DNA from: Cyanobium sp. FACHB-13342
GTDB lineage: Bacteria > Cyanobacteriota > Cyanobacteriia > PCC-6307 > Cyanobiaceae
Assembly (NCBI RefSeq): GCF_014697415.1
Contig: NZ_JACJRT010000014.1
Span: forward strand, 1 to 64,000
Direction: 5' to 3'
DNA length: 64,000 bases
Shown: positions 9,096 through 17,173 of the stretch, one piece after another
How positions within the stretch are numbered: position 1 is the first letter of the stretch
Layout: each line of letters starts with the position of its first letter
Position numbers and translations under genes: made by a program
Notes under the pieces: model-generated
What the model saw: the letters and a program-made list of their open reading frames with translations, nothing else
Database searches by the model: none
What the model was told of the DNA's origin: nothing

Positions 9096-9866
9096 ATGAC
9101 GGTTTCCGCCCCCACCACCATCCACGGGACCAACCACGGCAAAGAGACGATCCTGGTCGTGGATGACGAGGCCAGCATCCGCCGGATCCTGGAAACGCGC
9201 CTGTCGATGATCGGCTATCAGGTGGTCACCGCCTGCGATGGCGTCGAGGCCCTGGAGCTGTTCAAAACCAGCCAGCCCGACCTGGTGGTGCTCGACGTGA
9301 TGATGCCGAAGCTGGATGGCTACGGCGTCTGCCAGGAGCTGCGCAAGGAATCGGACGTGCCGATCGTGATGCTCACGGCCCTGGGCGATGTGGCCGACCG
9401 CATCACCGGCCTGGAGCTGGGCGCCGACGACTACGTCGTCAAACCCTTCAGCCCCAAGGAATTGGAGGCCCGCATCCGCTGCGTGCTGCGCCGGGTGGAA
9501 AAGGAAGCGGTGGCCGGCATCCCCAACTCCGGGGTAATCACCGTGGGCGACCTGCGCATCGACACCAACAAGCGCCAGGTGTATCGGGGCGATGAGCGCA
9601 TCCGGCTCACCGGCATGGAGTTCAGCCTGCTGGAGCTGCTGGTGAGCCGCAGCGGCGAACCCTTCAGCCGCGGCGAGATCCTCAAGGACGTGTGGGGCTA
9701 CACCCCGGAGCGCCACGTGGACACCCGGGTGGTGGATGTCCATATTTCCCGGCTGCGCTCCAAACTGGAGGACGATCCGGCCAATCCCGAGCTGATCCTC
9801 ACGGCTCGCGGCACCGGATATCTGTTCCAACGCATCGTTGACGCCGTTGCCTCCGAAGGGTCCTGA
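9096..9866 (+). CDS. rpaB: response regulator RpaB (Ycf27)
   Basis: A 256-residue OmpR-class regulator and master repressor/activator of high-light and photosystem genes. Receiver domain: VVDDE at 21-25, phosphoacceptor D67 in VVLDVMMPKLDGYG, and a YVVKPFSPKELEAR motif. The winged helix contains GMEFSLLELLVSRSGEPFSR and VDTRVVDVHISRLRSKLEDDP. These match RpaB/Ycf27. It binds HLR1 sites and is controlled by the kinase NblS (Hik33); that is family knowledge. Start ATG 9096; about 11 residues precede the usual N-terminus, so an internal start is possible. The end overlaps plsX. Confidence 0.93.
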   Translation: MTVSAPTTIHGTNHGKETILVVDDEASIRRILETRLSMIGYQVVTACDGVEALELFKTSQPDLVVLDVMMPKLDGYGVCQELRKESDVPIVMLTALGDVADRITGLELGADDYVVKPFSPKELEARIRCVLRRVEKEAVAGIPNSGVITVGDLRIDTNKRQVYRGDERIRLTGMEFSLLELLVSRSGEPFSRGEILKDVWGYTPERHVDTRVVDVHISRLRSKLEDDPANPELILTARGTGYLFQRIVDAVASEGS

Positions 9867-11157
9867 CAAGCGCGCCAAGCCCAGCCGGGCCATTCGCCGG
9901 CTGGTGATCTGGTATCGCCGCAACGCTGCGGTGACCAGCCTGGTGGACAGCGCCACCAGCACCGCTGGATCCGTGGCCGGCAACGTGGCTGGAGCGGCCG
10001 GAGCGGCCACCAGCGCGGCCGGCACCATGGCCAACACGGTGCTGCAGCCGTTGGTCTTCGATCCCCTACGCCGCCTGCAGCGGGGCCTGGGCGGCCCCGA
10101 TGAAGACAAGCCGATCAACGACGCCGACCGCCTCTGGGTGGCCGTGGATGGCATGGGCGGCGACTACGCCCCGGGCCCGATCCTGGAGGGCTGCCTGAGG
10201 GCGGTCGAGCTCCTGCCCCTGCGGGTGCGGTTCGTGGCAGAACAGGCCCCGCTCCAGGCCGCGATGGCCGAGATGGGCCTGCAGGAGCAGCTCGACGAGG
10301 CCGTGGCCCGGGGGCTGATTCAGCTGGTGCCCAGTGGACCCTCGGTGGGCATGGACGAAGAGGCCACGGTGGTGCGCAAGAAGCGGGACGCCAGCATCAA
10401 CATGGCCATGGACCTGGTCAAACAGGGACAGGCGACCGCCGTGTATTCCGCCGGCAACTCCGGAGCGGTGATGGCCTCGGCGATCTTCCGGCTGGGCCGG
10501 CTCAAGAGCATCGATCGCCCCGCCATCGGCGCCCTGTTTCCCACCAAGGACACCGAGCAGCAGGTGCTGGTGCTGGATGTGGGCGCCAACATGGACTGCA
10601 AGCCCGCCTACCTGCACCAGTGGGCCCTGCTCGGCCACATCTACAGCCGCGATGTGCTGCAGGTGGCCCATCCCCGCATCGGCCTGGTGAACATCGGCGA
10701 GGAGGAGTGCAAGGGCAACGAGCTCTGCCTGCGCACCTACCCCCTGCTGGCCGAGGAGAAGCGTTTTGTGTTCGCCGGCAACTGCGAGGGGCGCGACATC
10801 CTCTCGGGTGAATTCGACGTGGTGGTGTGCGATGGCTTCACCGGCAACGTGCTGCTGAAATTCCTGGAATCGGTGGGCAGCGTGCTGCTGGATGTGATCA
10901 AGGAGGAGCTGCCCCGGGGCCGCCGCGGCAAGGTGGGTTCCGCCTTCCTGATCAACAACCTGCGCCGCATCAAAAAGCGGCTCGACCACGCCGAACACGG
11001 CGGGGCCCTGCTGCTGGGCGTCGACGGGGTGTGCGTGATCGGCCACGGCAGCAGCAAGGCCCTCTCGGTGCTCAGCGCCCTGCGGCTGGCCCACTCCGCC
11101 GCCAGCCATGGGGTGATGGCCAACCTCCATGCCCTCACGACAACTGTGGTTGACTGA
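9838..11157 (+). CDS. plsX: phosphate acyltransferase PlsX, with long N-terminal extension
   Basis: Converts acyl-ACP and phosphate to acyl-phosphate, the acyl donor for glycerolipid synthesis. The catalytic core begins at VAVDGMGGDYAP near residue 101 and continues with YSAGNSGAVMA, DVGANMDCKP and CDGFTGNVLLK. The roughly 100 residues before the core are unusual: a basic start (RAIRRLVIWYRRN) then an Ala/Gly/Ser-rich stretch. The start codon is a TTG at 9838, overlapping rpaB by 29 bases; a second TTG at 9847 is equally possible. Gene order rpaB-plsX-fabH-fabD-plsC puts lipid synthesis behind a stress regulator. Confidence 0.92.
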   Translation: MTPLPPKGPDKRAKPSRAIRRLVIWYRRNAAVTSLVDSATSTAGSVAGNVAGAAGAATSAAGTMANTVLQPLVFDPLRRLQRGLGGPDEDKPINDADRLWVAVDGMGGDYAPGPILEGCLRAVELLPLRVRFVAEQAPLQAAMAEMGLQEQLDEAVARGLIQLVPSGPSVGMDEEATVVRKKRDASINMAMDLVKQGQATAVYSAGNSGAVMASAIFRLGRLKSIDRPAIGALFPTKDTEQQVLVLDVGANMDCKPAYLHQWALLGHIYSRDVLQVAHPRIGLVNIGEEECKGNELCLRTYPLLAEEKRFVFAGNCEGRDILSGEFDVVVCDGFTGNVLLKFLESVGSVLLDVIKEELPRGRRGKVGSAFLINNLRRIKKRLDHAEHGGALLLGVDGVCVIGHGSSKALSVLSALRLAHSAASHGVMANLHALTTTVVD

Positions 11158-11178
11158 CCCCACTGTGGGCTGAATCCG

Positions 11179-12216
11179 GTGCCACTCGGCGGCGTCAACA
11201 CACCAGCGGTGCTGGGGGGCATGGCCCTGGTGGGTTGCGGCAGTGCCGTGCCGGCGGCCAGCATCACCAACCAGCAACTCAGCGAGCGGGTTGACACCAA
11301 CGACGACTGGATTCGCACCCGCACCGGCATTGGCGCCCGCCGGGTGGCTGGGCCGGAGGAATCCCTCACCTGCCTGGCCAGCCGGGCCGCCCAGGCTGCC
11401 CTTGACCATGCCGGCTGGAAGGCGGAAGACCTGGATCTGATCCTGCTGGCCACCTCCAGCCCCGACGACCTGTTCGGCACGGCGCCGCGGGTGCAGGGCG
11501 CCCTTGGCGCCAGCCGCGCCGTGGCCTTCGATCTCACGGCCGCCTGCAGCGGCTTTCTGTTTGCCCTGATCACGGCCGGCCAATACCTGGGCAGCGGCGC
11601 CATGAAGCGGGCCCTGGTGATCGGGGCCGACCAGCTCAGCCGCTGGGTCGACTGGGACGACCGCAGCACCTGCGTGTTGTTCGGCGATGGGGCGGGGGCC
11701 GTGGCCGTGGAGGCCTGCGCGGCGGATGCCACCGGCCTGCTGGGCTTCCGCATGCGCTCCGACGGCAGCCGCAACGGCTGCCTCACCCTGGCCCAGGTGG
11801 ACCGCCACAACCCCTTGCTGGGGGAGCTGACGGCCCAACAGGGCGGCTTCGCGCCCATCCAGATGAACGGCCAGGAGGTCTACAAATTTGCGGTGCGGGA
11901 GGTGCCGGCGATCCTGGGCGAGCTGCTGGAGGCCACCGGCACCGCCCCTGAGCAGCTCGACTGGCTGCTGCTGCACCAGGCCAACCAGCGCATCCTCGAT
12001 GCCGTGGCCGATCGCTTCGCCATGCCCCACGACCAGGTGCTCAGCAACCTGGCCCAGTACGGCAACACCTCGGCTGCCACGATCCCGCTGATGCTGGATG
12101 AGGCTGTGAAAGACGGCCGGGTGCAGCCCGGCCATCTGCTGGCCAGCAGTGGCTTTGGCGCCGGTCTGAGCTGGGGGGCTGCCCTGCTGCGCTGGGGCGG
12201 GCCCAACGGAGGCTGA
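11179..12216 (+). CDS. fabH: beta-ketoacyl-ACP synthase III
   Basis: Starts fatty-acid synthesis by condensing acetyl-CoA with malonyl-ACP. The catalytic triad is visible: C123 in AACSGF, His in LLHQANQRI near 262, and Asn in YGNTSAA near 292. The glycine-rich end SGFGAGLSWGA is typical. At 345 residues it is about 15-20 longer than usual; the GTG start at 11179 lies 21 bases after plsX, and the core begins at about residue 16 (ALVGCGSAVP). It is part of the plsX-fabH-fabD-plsC run. Confidence 0.95.
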   Translation: MPLGGVNTPAVLGGMALVGCGSAVPAASITNQQLSERVDTNDDWIRTRTGIGARRVAGPEESLTCLASRAAQAALDHAGWKAEDLDLILLATSSPDDLFGTAPRVQGALGASRAVAFDLTAACSGFLFALITAGQYLGSGAMKRALVIGADQLSRWVDWDDRSTCVLFGDGAGAVAVEACAADATGLLGFRMRSDGSRNGCLTLAQVDRHNPLLGELTAQQGGFAPIQMNGQEVYKFAVREVPAILGELLEATGTAPEQLDWLLLHQANQRILDAVADRFAMPHDQVLSNLAQYGNTSAATIPLMLDEAVKDGRVQPGHLLASSGFGAGLSWGAALLRWGGPNGG

Positions 12217-12252
12217 GGCCTAATCTCCTGCCACTTCCAAAGAGGCGGCAGC

Positions 12253-13167
12253 ATGGGCATTGCCTGGGTGTTTCCTGGCCAGGGCTCACAGAAAGTGGGC
12301 ATGGCCGAGGCCGTGTTGGAGCTTCCCGGAGCCCGGCAGCGCTTTGCCCAGGCCTCGGAGCTGCTGGGGCGGGATCTGCTGGCCATCTGTGCCGGCAGCG
12401 CCACAGGCGAGCTGGCCGATCTGAATGACACCCGCAACACCCAGCCGGCGTTGTTTGTGATCGAAAGCCTGCTGGCCGAAGCGCTCCAGGCCCAGGGCCG
12501 CACGGCCCAGGTGGTGGCCGGCCACAGCCTTGGGGAGCTGGTGGCCCTGCACGTGGCCGGGGTGTTCGACGTCACCACGGGCCTGGCCCTGATGCACTCC
12601 CGCAGCACCCTGATGGCGGCCGCCGGTGGCGGCGCCATGACCGCCGTGATGGGCTTCGACCGCGGCGAGCTGGAGGCCCTGGTGGCCGCCAACGACGGGG
12701 TGGTGATCGCCAACGACAACAGCAGCGCCCAGGTGGTGCTCTCCGGCAGCCCGGAAGCGGTGGCGGCGGTCAGCGCCCAACTCACCTGCAAACGGGCCAT
12801 TCCCCTGGCGGTGAGTGGCGCCTTCCACTCGCCCTTCATGGCGGCGGCGGCCGAAGCCTTTGCGGCCGAACTGGAGGCGGTGCCCTTCGCCGATGCGGCG
12901 ATCCCCGTGCTGAGCAACACGGACCCCACGCCCGAAACCAACGGAGCAGCCCTCAAGGCCCGCCTGATCCACCAGATGACCACCGGCGTGCGCTGGAGGG
13001 AAAGCATGGACACCTTCGGGGCCCTGGGCATCACCACCGCCGTGGAAATCGGCCCCGGGGCCGTGCTCAGCGGCCTGATCAAGCGCAGCTGTGAGGGCAT
13101 CACCACCGCCCAGATCGGCAGCGCCGCCGACCTCGGCGTGGACGGCGGACTGGGAGCGGGCGCGTGA
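12253..13167 (+). CDS. fabD: malonyl-CoA:ACP transacylase
   Basis: Transfers malonyl groups from CoA to acyl carrier protein. The 304-residue protein opens with WVFPGQGSQKVGM and has the nucleophile S92 in GHSLGE. The catalytic His lies in SGAFHSPFM near 200, and an Asn/Gln-rich active-site loop (NDTRNTQPAL) is present. Start ATG 12253 lies 36 bases after fabH. The stop overlaps the plsC GTG start by 4 bases (GTGA). Confidence 0.95.
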   Translation: MGIAWVFPGQGSQKVGMAEAVLELPGARQRFAQASELLGRDLLAICAGSATGELADLNDTRNTQPALFVIESLLAEALQAQGRTAQVVAGHSLGELVALHVAGVFDVTTGLALMHSRSTLMAAAGGGAMTAVMGFDRGELEALVAANDGVVIANDNSSAQVVLSGSPEAVAAVSAQLTCKRAIPLAVSGAFHSPFMAAAAEAFAAELEAVPFADAAIPVLSNTDPTPETNGAALKARLIHQMTTGVRWRESMDTFGALGITTAVEIGPGAVLSGLIKRSCEGITTAQIGSAADLGVDGGLGAGA

Positions 13168-13895
13168 AGGGACTGCTCCGCCGCCGCAAACCGGCCGACC
13201 CTCCCGCCCTGATCCGCACGCCCCGGCCCAGCCTCACCTACCGGCTGATCAGCTACCTGCTGGTATTCCCAGTGTTCCGGCTGCTGTTTCGGGGCCGCAC
13301 CGCTGGCAATGCCAACGTGCCGATGGAGGGGGCCCTGGTGGTGGTAGCCAACCATGGCTCCCACCTCGATCCGCCCCTGCTGGGCCATGCCCTGGGCCGG
13401 CCCGTGGCCTTCATGGCCAAGGCAGAACTGTTCCGGGTGCCGATCCTGGGCCCGATCATCCGCGCCTGCGGGGCCTATCCGGTGTCCCGCGGGGCCAGCG
13501 ACCGCGAAGCCATCCGCACCGCCACCGACCGGCTGCTGGAGGGCTGGGCCACGGGGGTGTTCATCGACGGCACCCGCCAGAGCAACGGGCGGGTGAACGA
13601 TCCCCAGGCCGGTGCCGCCCTGCTGGCGGCCCGGGCCGGCGTGCCCCTGCTGCCGGTGGCGATCATCAACAGCCACCGAGCCCTGGGCCCGGGCCAGGCG
13701 GGTGCCCGGTTAGTGCCGATCCACATCCGCATCGGCACACCGATTCCACCGCCCGCCTCCCGGCGCCGACCCGACCTGGACGCCGCCACCGCCGCCTGCC
13801 AGGCCCAGATCAATGCCCTGCTGGATCAGGGCCTGATCAGCCGTCGCCAGCTGGGGCCAGCCAGGGAGGCAGGTGTGCTGCCGCCCAGCCCCTGA
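13164..13895 (+). CDS. plsC: 1-acyl-sn-glycerol-3-phosphate acyltransferase
   Basis: Acylates lysophosphatidic acid to phosphatidic acid at the membrane. The HX4D catalytic motif is H64-GSHL-D69, followed by the substrate-binding FIDGTRQSNG block (family usually EGTRS) and LLPVAIIN. A membrane-associating hydrophobic stretch lies at about 29-43. The GTG start at 13164 overlaps fabD by 4 bases. The last 59 bases overlap the convergent YdcF-family gene. It completes the local lipid operon with plsX, fabH and fabD. Confidence 0.92.
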   Translation: MKGLLRRRKPADPPALIRTPRPSLTYRLISYLLVFPVFRLLFRGRTAGNANVPMEGALVVVANHGSHLDPPLLGHALGRPVAFMAKAELFRVPILGPIIRACGAYPVSRGASDREAIRTATDRLLEGWATGVFIDGTRQSNGRVNDPQAGAALLAARAGVPLLPVAIINSHRALGPGQAGARLVPIHIRIGTPIPPPASRRRPDLDAATAACQAQINALLDQGLISRRQLGPAREAGVLPPSP

Positions 13896-14490
13896 GATCC
13901 CGGCCACTCACCACCCAGAGGGCAGCCCGGGCCCCATCCCCCCAGATCTTGCGTCGCCCCTCGGGCTGGCAGCGAGCGGCACAGGGCACCGCCACCGGCG
14001 TGAGGTGGATGCCGCGGCTGCCCGCCACGATCCGGCCCACCAGCAGCGCCCGGTCCATGTGATCGCTGCTGGTCACCAGCAGGGCATGGCGGATCCGCGC
14101 CCGGCGCAGATCATCCACCAGGGAGGTGAAGTTGGAGAGGGTGTCGCGGGCGCGGTAATCGAGCTGCACCTGGTGGGACGGCAGCCCCTGGCGCTGCTCA
14201 AACAGCCAGTGGGCGTACTCCGGATTGCTGCCGCCGCTCACCACCACCGGCAGACCTTGACGGGCCGCCAGGTCGGCAGCCCGCTGCTCTCGGGCCACAT
14301 CGCCCCCCAGCACCAGGATCATCTGGGGCGGGGGGGGCAGGGGCCACCACCAGCCGCGCGACAACCAGAGCAGCCCCAAGCCAAAGGCCCCGCTCAGCAG
14401 CAGCGCAGCCAGCCCCCGGGGTCTGAGCAACGGCCGACGAATCCTGCGGCGGCGACGCCGGCTGGGCCGCCGTCCGGGTGATACCGCCAT
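13837..14490 (-). CDS. YdcF/SanA (DUF218) family membrane-anchored protein
   Basis: A 217-residue protein with a very basic N-terminus (many Arg in the first 25), one membrane segment at about 27-46, and a DUF218 domain starting at ILVLGGDVAREQRA. It includes VSGGSNPEYA, RARDTLSNF and LLVTSSDHMDRA. The family includes E. coli SanA, ElyC and YdcF, linked to envelope or peptidoglycan homeostasis; a precise activity is unknown. Its ATG shares one base with the tsaB stop (TGATG), so it is coupled to tsaB upstream. Confidence 0.8.
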   Translation of the reverse strand: MAVSPGRRPSRRRRRRIRRPLLRPRGLAALLLSGAFGLGLLWLSRGWWWPLPPPPQMILVLGGDVAREQRAADLAARQGLPVVVSGGSNPEYAHWLFEQRQGLPSHQVQLDYRARDTLSNFTSLVDDLRRARIRHALLVTSSDHMDRALLVGRIVAGSRGIHLTPVAVPCAARCQPEGRRKIWGDGARAALWVVSGRDLRGWAAAHLPPWLAPAGDG

Positions 14491-15104
14491 CAGAGCCCGG
14501 CCACCGGCGAGGTGGGATAGAGGGGCAACACGGGCTGCCAGGGGGCCGTCAGGCCCTGGGCATGGGCCCGCAGGCTGAGGTCCAGCAACTGGTCCACGTC
14601 ATCGGGGAGCAGGGCCGTGGCCGGCACCTGAACGCCCGGGGGGAGGGTCGTACCCGGGCCAAACAACCGGGGCTGCTCCAACTCCGTGAGGGCGCCATCG
14701 GCACCGCCGGGGCCATAGAGACCGGCCACCACCCCGCGACGGGGCAACTCCTGCACCAGCCAGGTGGGCTGGTGGATGCCAAGGCGCCGGGCCGCCAGCA
14801 GAAAGCTGGACACGCCATCAAGGGGCACCTGAAGCTGCTGGGCCAGGGTGCGGGCCAGCACCACGGTGAGCCGGGTGCCGGTGAAGCCCCCGGGCCCGGT
14901 GGCCACCGCCAGGCGGCTGATCTGGGGCCACTGGTCGGCCGGCAGCAGCTCCTCGATGCAGCTGAGCAACTGGTTGGAGAGGCCCCGACCCAGCGGGAAC
15001 GCCCGCAGGGCAGGGGGGGCGTCCACCGGGCCCGAGCCGGGGAGCCAACGCACCCCCACCCCGAGCACCTCGCTGGAGCTATGCAGGGCCAAGACGGCTC
15101 CCAT
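14490..15104 (-). CDS. tsaB: tRNA threonylcarbamoyladenosine biosynthesis protein TsaB
   Basis: A 204-residue ASKHA-fold scaffold for TsaD/TsaE, making t6A37 in ANN-reading tRNAs. It starts MGAVLALHSSSEVLGVGV and has the motif ATGPGGFTGTRLTVVLARTL. The ATG at 15104 is chosen because the frame upstream (to about 15200) codes for the Ycf34 gene in another frame. It lies 16 bases after the ycf34 stop and touches the YdcF-family gene, so the three probably form one transcript. Confidence 0.9.
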   Translation of the reverse strand: MGAVLALHSSSEVLGVGVRWLPGSGPVDAPPALRAFPLGRGLSNQLLSCIEELLPADQWPQISRLAVATGPGGFTGTRLTVVLARTLAQQLQVPLDGVSSFLLAARRLGIHQPTWLVQELPRRGVVAGLYGPGGADGALTELEQPRLFGPGTTLPPGVQVPATALLPDDVDQLLDLSLRAHAQGLTAPWQPVLPLYPTSPVAGL

Positions 15105-15120
15105 CACCACCTCCCGGGGC

Positions 15121-15372
15121 TCATCGGGGCAGGGCAAGACCGGGGCAGAGCCGCTGCCAGCGCCCCCGATCCCGTTGAAAACTGCCACAGGCCCGCACAT
15201 CCCATTCCACCCCCACGCCCCCGCCGGGAAGGTCCAGCACCTGCACGTGGATGCGCGGATCCTGGGGGGTCATGTCGGGTTGGGCGGAGAGGTGGGGCAC
15301 ACCGTGCTGGCGCTCCACCGCGTGGTAGGCCTGGCAGCGGTCGACCCAGTGGCAATCCACGCAGATGCACAT
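15121..15372 (-). CDS. ycf34: Ycf34 protein (putative iron-sulfur protein)
   Basis: An 83-residue cyanobacterial/plastid protein beginning MCICVDCHWVDRCQAYHAVE, with clustered cysteines C2, C4, C7 and C13, then HGVPHL and a second Cys in VRACGSF. The family has been described as Fe-S-binding and tied to photosynthetic electron transport; its exact function is open. The start codon (15370-15372) interlocks with the divergent CCA-enzyme start codons at 15365 and 15371. Confidence 0.92.
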   Translation of the reverse strand: MCICVDCHWVDRCQAYHAVERQHGVPHLSAQPDMTPQDPRIHVQVLDLPGGGVGVEWDVRACGSFQRDRGRWQRLCPGLALPR

Positions 15373-16672
15373 GCTGCCCAGGCCGAGCCAGGAGCCCATT
15401 CTGACGGGCGACCGCCCCGCCGGCGAGGTGGCCCAGGCCCTGTGGCAACGGCTGCTGGCGGAGCCCTGGCCCCTGCCGCTGGAGGCCCTGCCGCCGGGCA
15501 CGGCCCTGGTGGGCGGGGCCGTGCGCGATGGACTACTGGGCCGGCTCGAGCCCCAGCCCGACCTCGATCTGGTGGTGGCCGGGGATGCCATCGGCCTGAC
15601 CCGCCAACTGGCCCGCAGCCATGGTGGCAGCGCCGTGGTGCTCGATGCCGACCACGGCATCGCCCGACTGGTGCTGGGGGGCTGGTCCATCGACCTGGCC
15701 CGCCGCGATGGCGACAGCCTGGAGGCCGACCTGGGCCGGCGCGATTACACGGTCAATGCCATCGCCCTGCCACTGCCCAGCGACGGCCAGAACCCGGGGC
15801 TCCTGGTGGATCCCACCGGTGGCCTCACCCACCTGGAGCGCCGGGAGCTGGTGGCGGTGAGCGAGGCCAACCTGCTGGCCGATCCGCTGCGGCTGCTGCG
15901 CGGCATTCGCCTGGCCTGCAGCCTCGACTTCACCCTGGAGCCCACCAGCCGGGGCTGGATCGAGCGCCATGGCGACCTGCTCACCCAGGTGGCAGGGGAG
16001 CGGGTGCTGGCCGAGCTGGAGAAACTGGCCACAGCCCCCAACGGCGAACGGGGCCTGGCGCTGGCCCTGGCCTGCGGACTGCTGCGGGGCTGGGGAGTCG
16101 ATCCCAGCGCGGGGGCCCTGCTGGCCGACCTCCGGCTCGATCGGGCCCGGCAACGGGGTCTGGACGCCACCGAAACCGCCTGGGCCCTGCCCCTGGCCCG
16201 GCTGAGTGCCCTGCTGCCCCCCCAGGCCCTGGCCGATCTGCGCAGCAGCCGGCGCCTGCAGCAGCGCTGCCGGGCCCTGCGGCACTGGCAAGGCCAGCTC
16301 GAGCACGCGGGGGGCTGGGGCGGCCTGGGGGAGGCCGCCAGCCTGGCCCTGCACCGGGAGCTGGAGGCCGATCTGCCGGCCCTGCTGCTGCTGACGCCGA
16401 AGCCGGCCTTGCCCCTGCTGGCGCGCTGGCGCAACCCCGACGACCCCCTGCTGCATCCCCGCCCGCCCCTGGATGGGCGCCGCCTGCAACAGCACCTGGC
16501 CATCCCCGCCGGCCCCGACCTGGGCCAGCTGCTCGACCACCTCACCCTGGAGAGGGCCTTCGGCCGCCTGCCCGCCGATGGGGGCCCGCAGGCGGATGCC
16601 CTGGCCCTGGCCGCCGCAGAACGCTGGTGGCTGCAAAAGGGTGAGGGGGGAACAGGCGGGCGACGTGATTAA
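15365..16672 (+). CDS. CCA-adding tRNA nucleotidyltransferase / poly(A) polymerase family
   Basis: A 435-residue class II nucleotidyltransferase. The head domain has LVGGAVRDGLLG and the metal-binding DLDLVV, then RRDYTVNAIALPL (nucleotide recognition) and DPLRLLRGIRLA. Tail helices are present. Predicted to add or repair the CCA end of tRNAs, which is needed because the tRNA-Asn here lacks an encoded CCA. It could instead be an A-adding enzyme of a split pair. Start candidates are ATG 15365 and ATG 15371, both inside the divergent ycf34 start; the promoter must then lie within ycf34, or a later GTG is used. Confidence 0.88.
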   Translation: MHMLPRPSQEPILTGDRPAGEVAQALWQRLLAEPWPLPLEALPPGTALVGGAVRDGLLGRLEPQPDLDLVVAGDAIGLTRQLARSHGGSAVVLDADHGIARLVLGGWSIDLARRDGDSLEADLGRRDYTVNAIALPLPSDGQNPGLLVDPTGGLTHLERRELVAVSEANLLADPLRLLRGIRLACSLDFTLEPTSRGWIERHGDLLTQVAGERVLAELEKLATAPNGERGLALALACGLLRGWGVDPSAGALLADLRLDRARQRGLDATETAWALPLARLSALLPPQALADLRSSRRLQQRCRALRHWQGQLEHAGGWGGLGEAASLALHRELEADLPALLLLTPKPALPLLARWRNPDDPLLHPRPPLDGRRLQQHLAIPAGPDLGQLLDHLTLERAFGRLPADGGPQADALALAAAERWWLQKGEGGTGGRRD

Positions 16673-16739
16673 CTTTCTGATGCAAAGGCGCATCGAGAGG
16701 CTTCTCCTCGCCTGCAGAAAGTTTTTTCTCCCCTTCCCC

Positions 16740-17165
16740 ATGAGCATTCGCCTCTACGTCGGCAACCTGCCGCAGACCTTTGATGCCAAGGAGCTTGAGG
16801 CTCTGTTCAGCGCGGTGGGCGAAGGGGTGCGCTTCAAGGCCGTCAACGACCGCGACACCGGTGCCTGCCGCGGTTTCGGCTTCGCCAACGTGGACGACCA
16901 GAAGCTGGCCGACACGGTGATCGAGCAGCTCAACGGCAAGGACTTCGGCGGCAACGCCCTGCGGATCGAGATCTCGGAGCGCAAGGAGAGCCGCTCCGCC
17001 GCTCCGGCCGAGCGCCGCAATGGCAGCGCCCCCACCCCCGCCCGCAAGGCCGTGAACAAGGTGGTGCATGCCGACAACGTCGACAGCGAAGCCCCCGATC
17101 CCCGCTGGGCCGGCGAACTGGCCAAGCTCAAGTCGCTGCTTGCCAACCAGACGGCCGCGGTCTGA
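16740..17165 (+). CDS. RRM-type RNA-binding protein (Rbp family)
   Basis: A 141-residue protein with one RNA recognition motif at about 3-80. RNP2 is LYVGNL (5-10), RNP1 is RGFGFANV, and VIEQLNGKDFGG is the conserved loop. The tail is basic and Ala/Ser-rich, ending with a short conserved-looking PDPRWAGELAKLKSLLANQ segment. Cyanobacterial Rbps bind mRNA and are often cold-induced or thylakoid-directed. The 67-base leader ends in a pyrimidine-rich run (CTCCCCTTCCCC) directly before the ATG, so there is no Shine-Dalgarno sequence. Confidence 0.9.
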   Translation: MSIRLYVGNLPQTFDAKELEALFSAVGEGVRFKAVNDRDTGACRGFGFANVDDQKLADTVIEQLNGKDFGGNALRIEISERKESRSAAPAERRNGSAPTPARKAVNKVVHADNVDSEAPDPRWAGELAKLKSLLANQTAAV

Positions 17166-17173
17166 GGCCACCC

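Noticed and set aside
10066-12135. A 689-codon open frame antisense to plsX and fabH
   Set aside because: Same Gln/His/Gly-rich shadow composition, while plsX and fabH are unambiguous.
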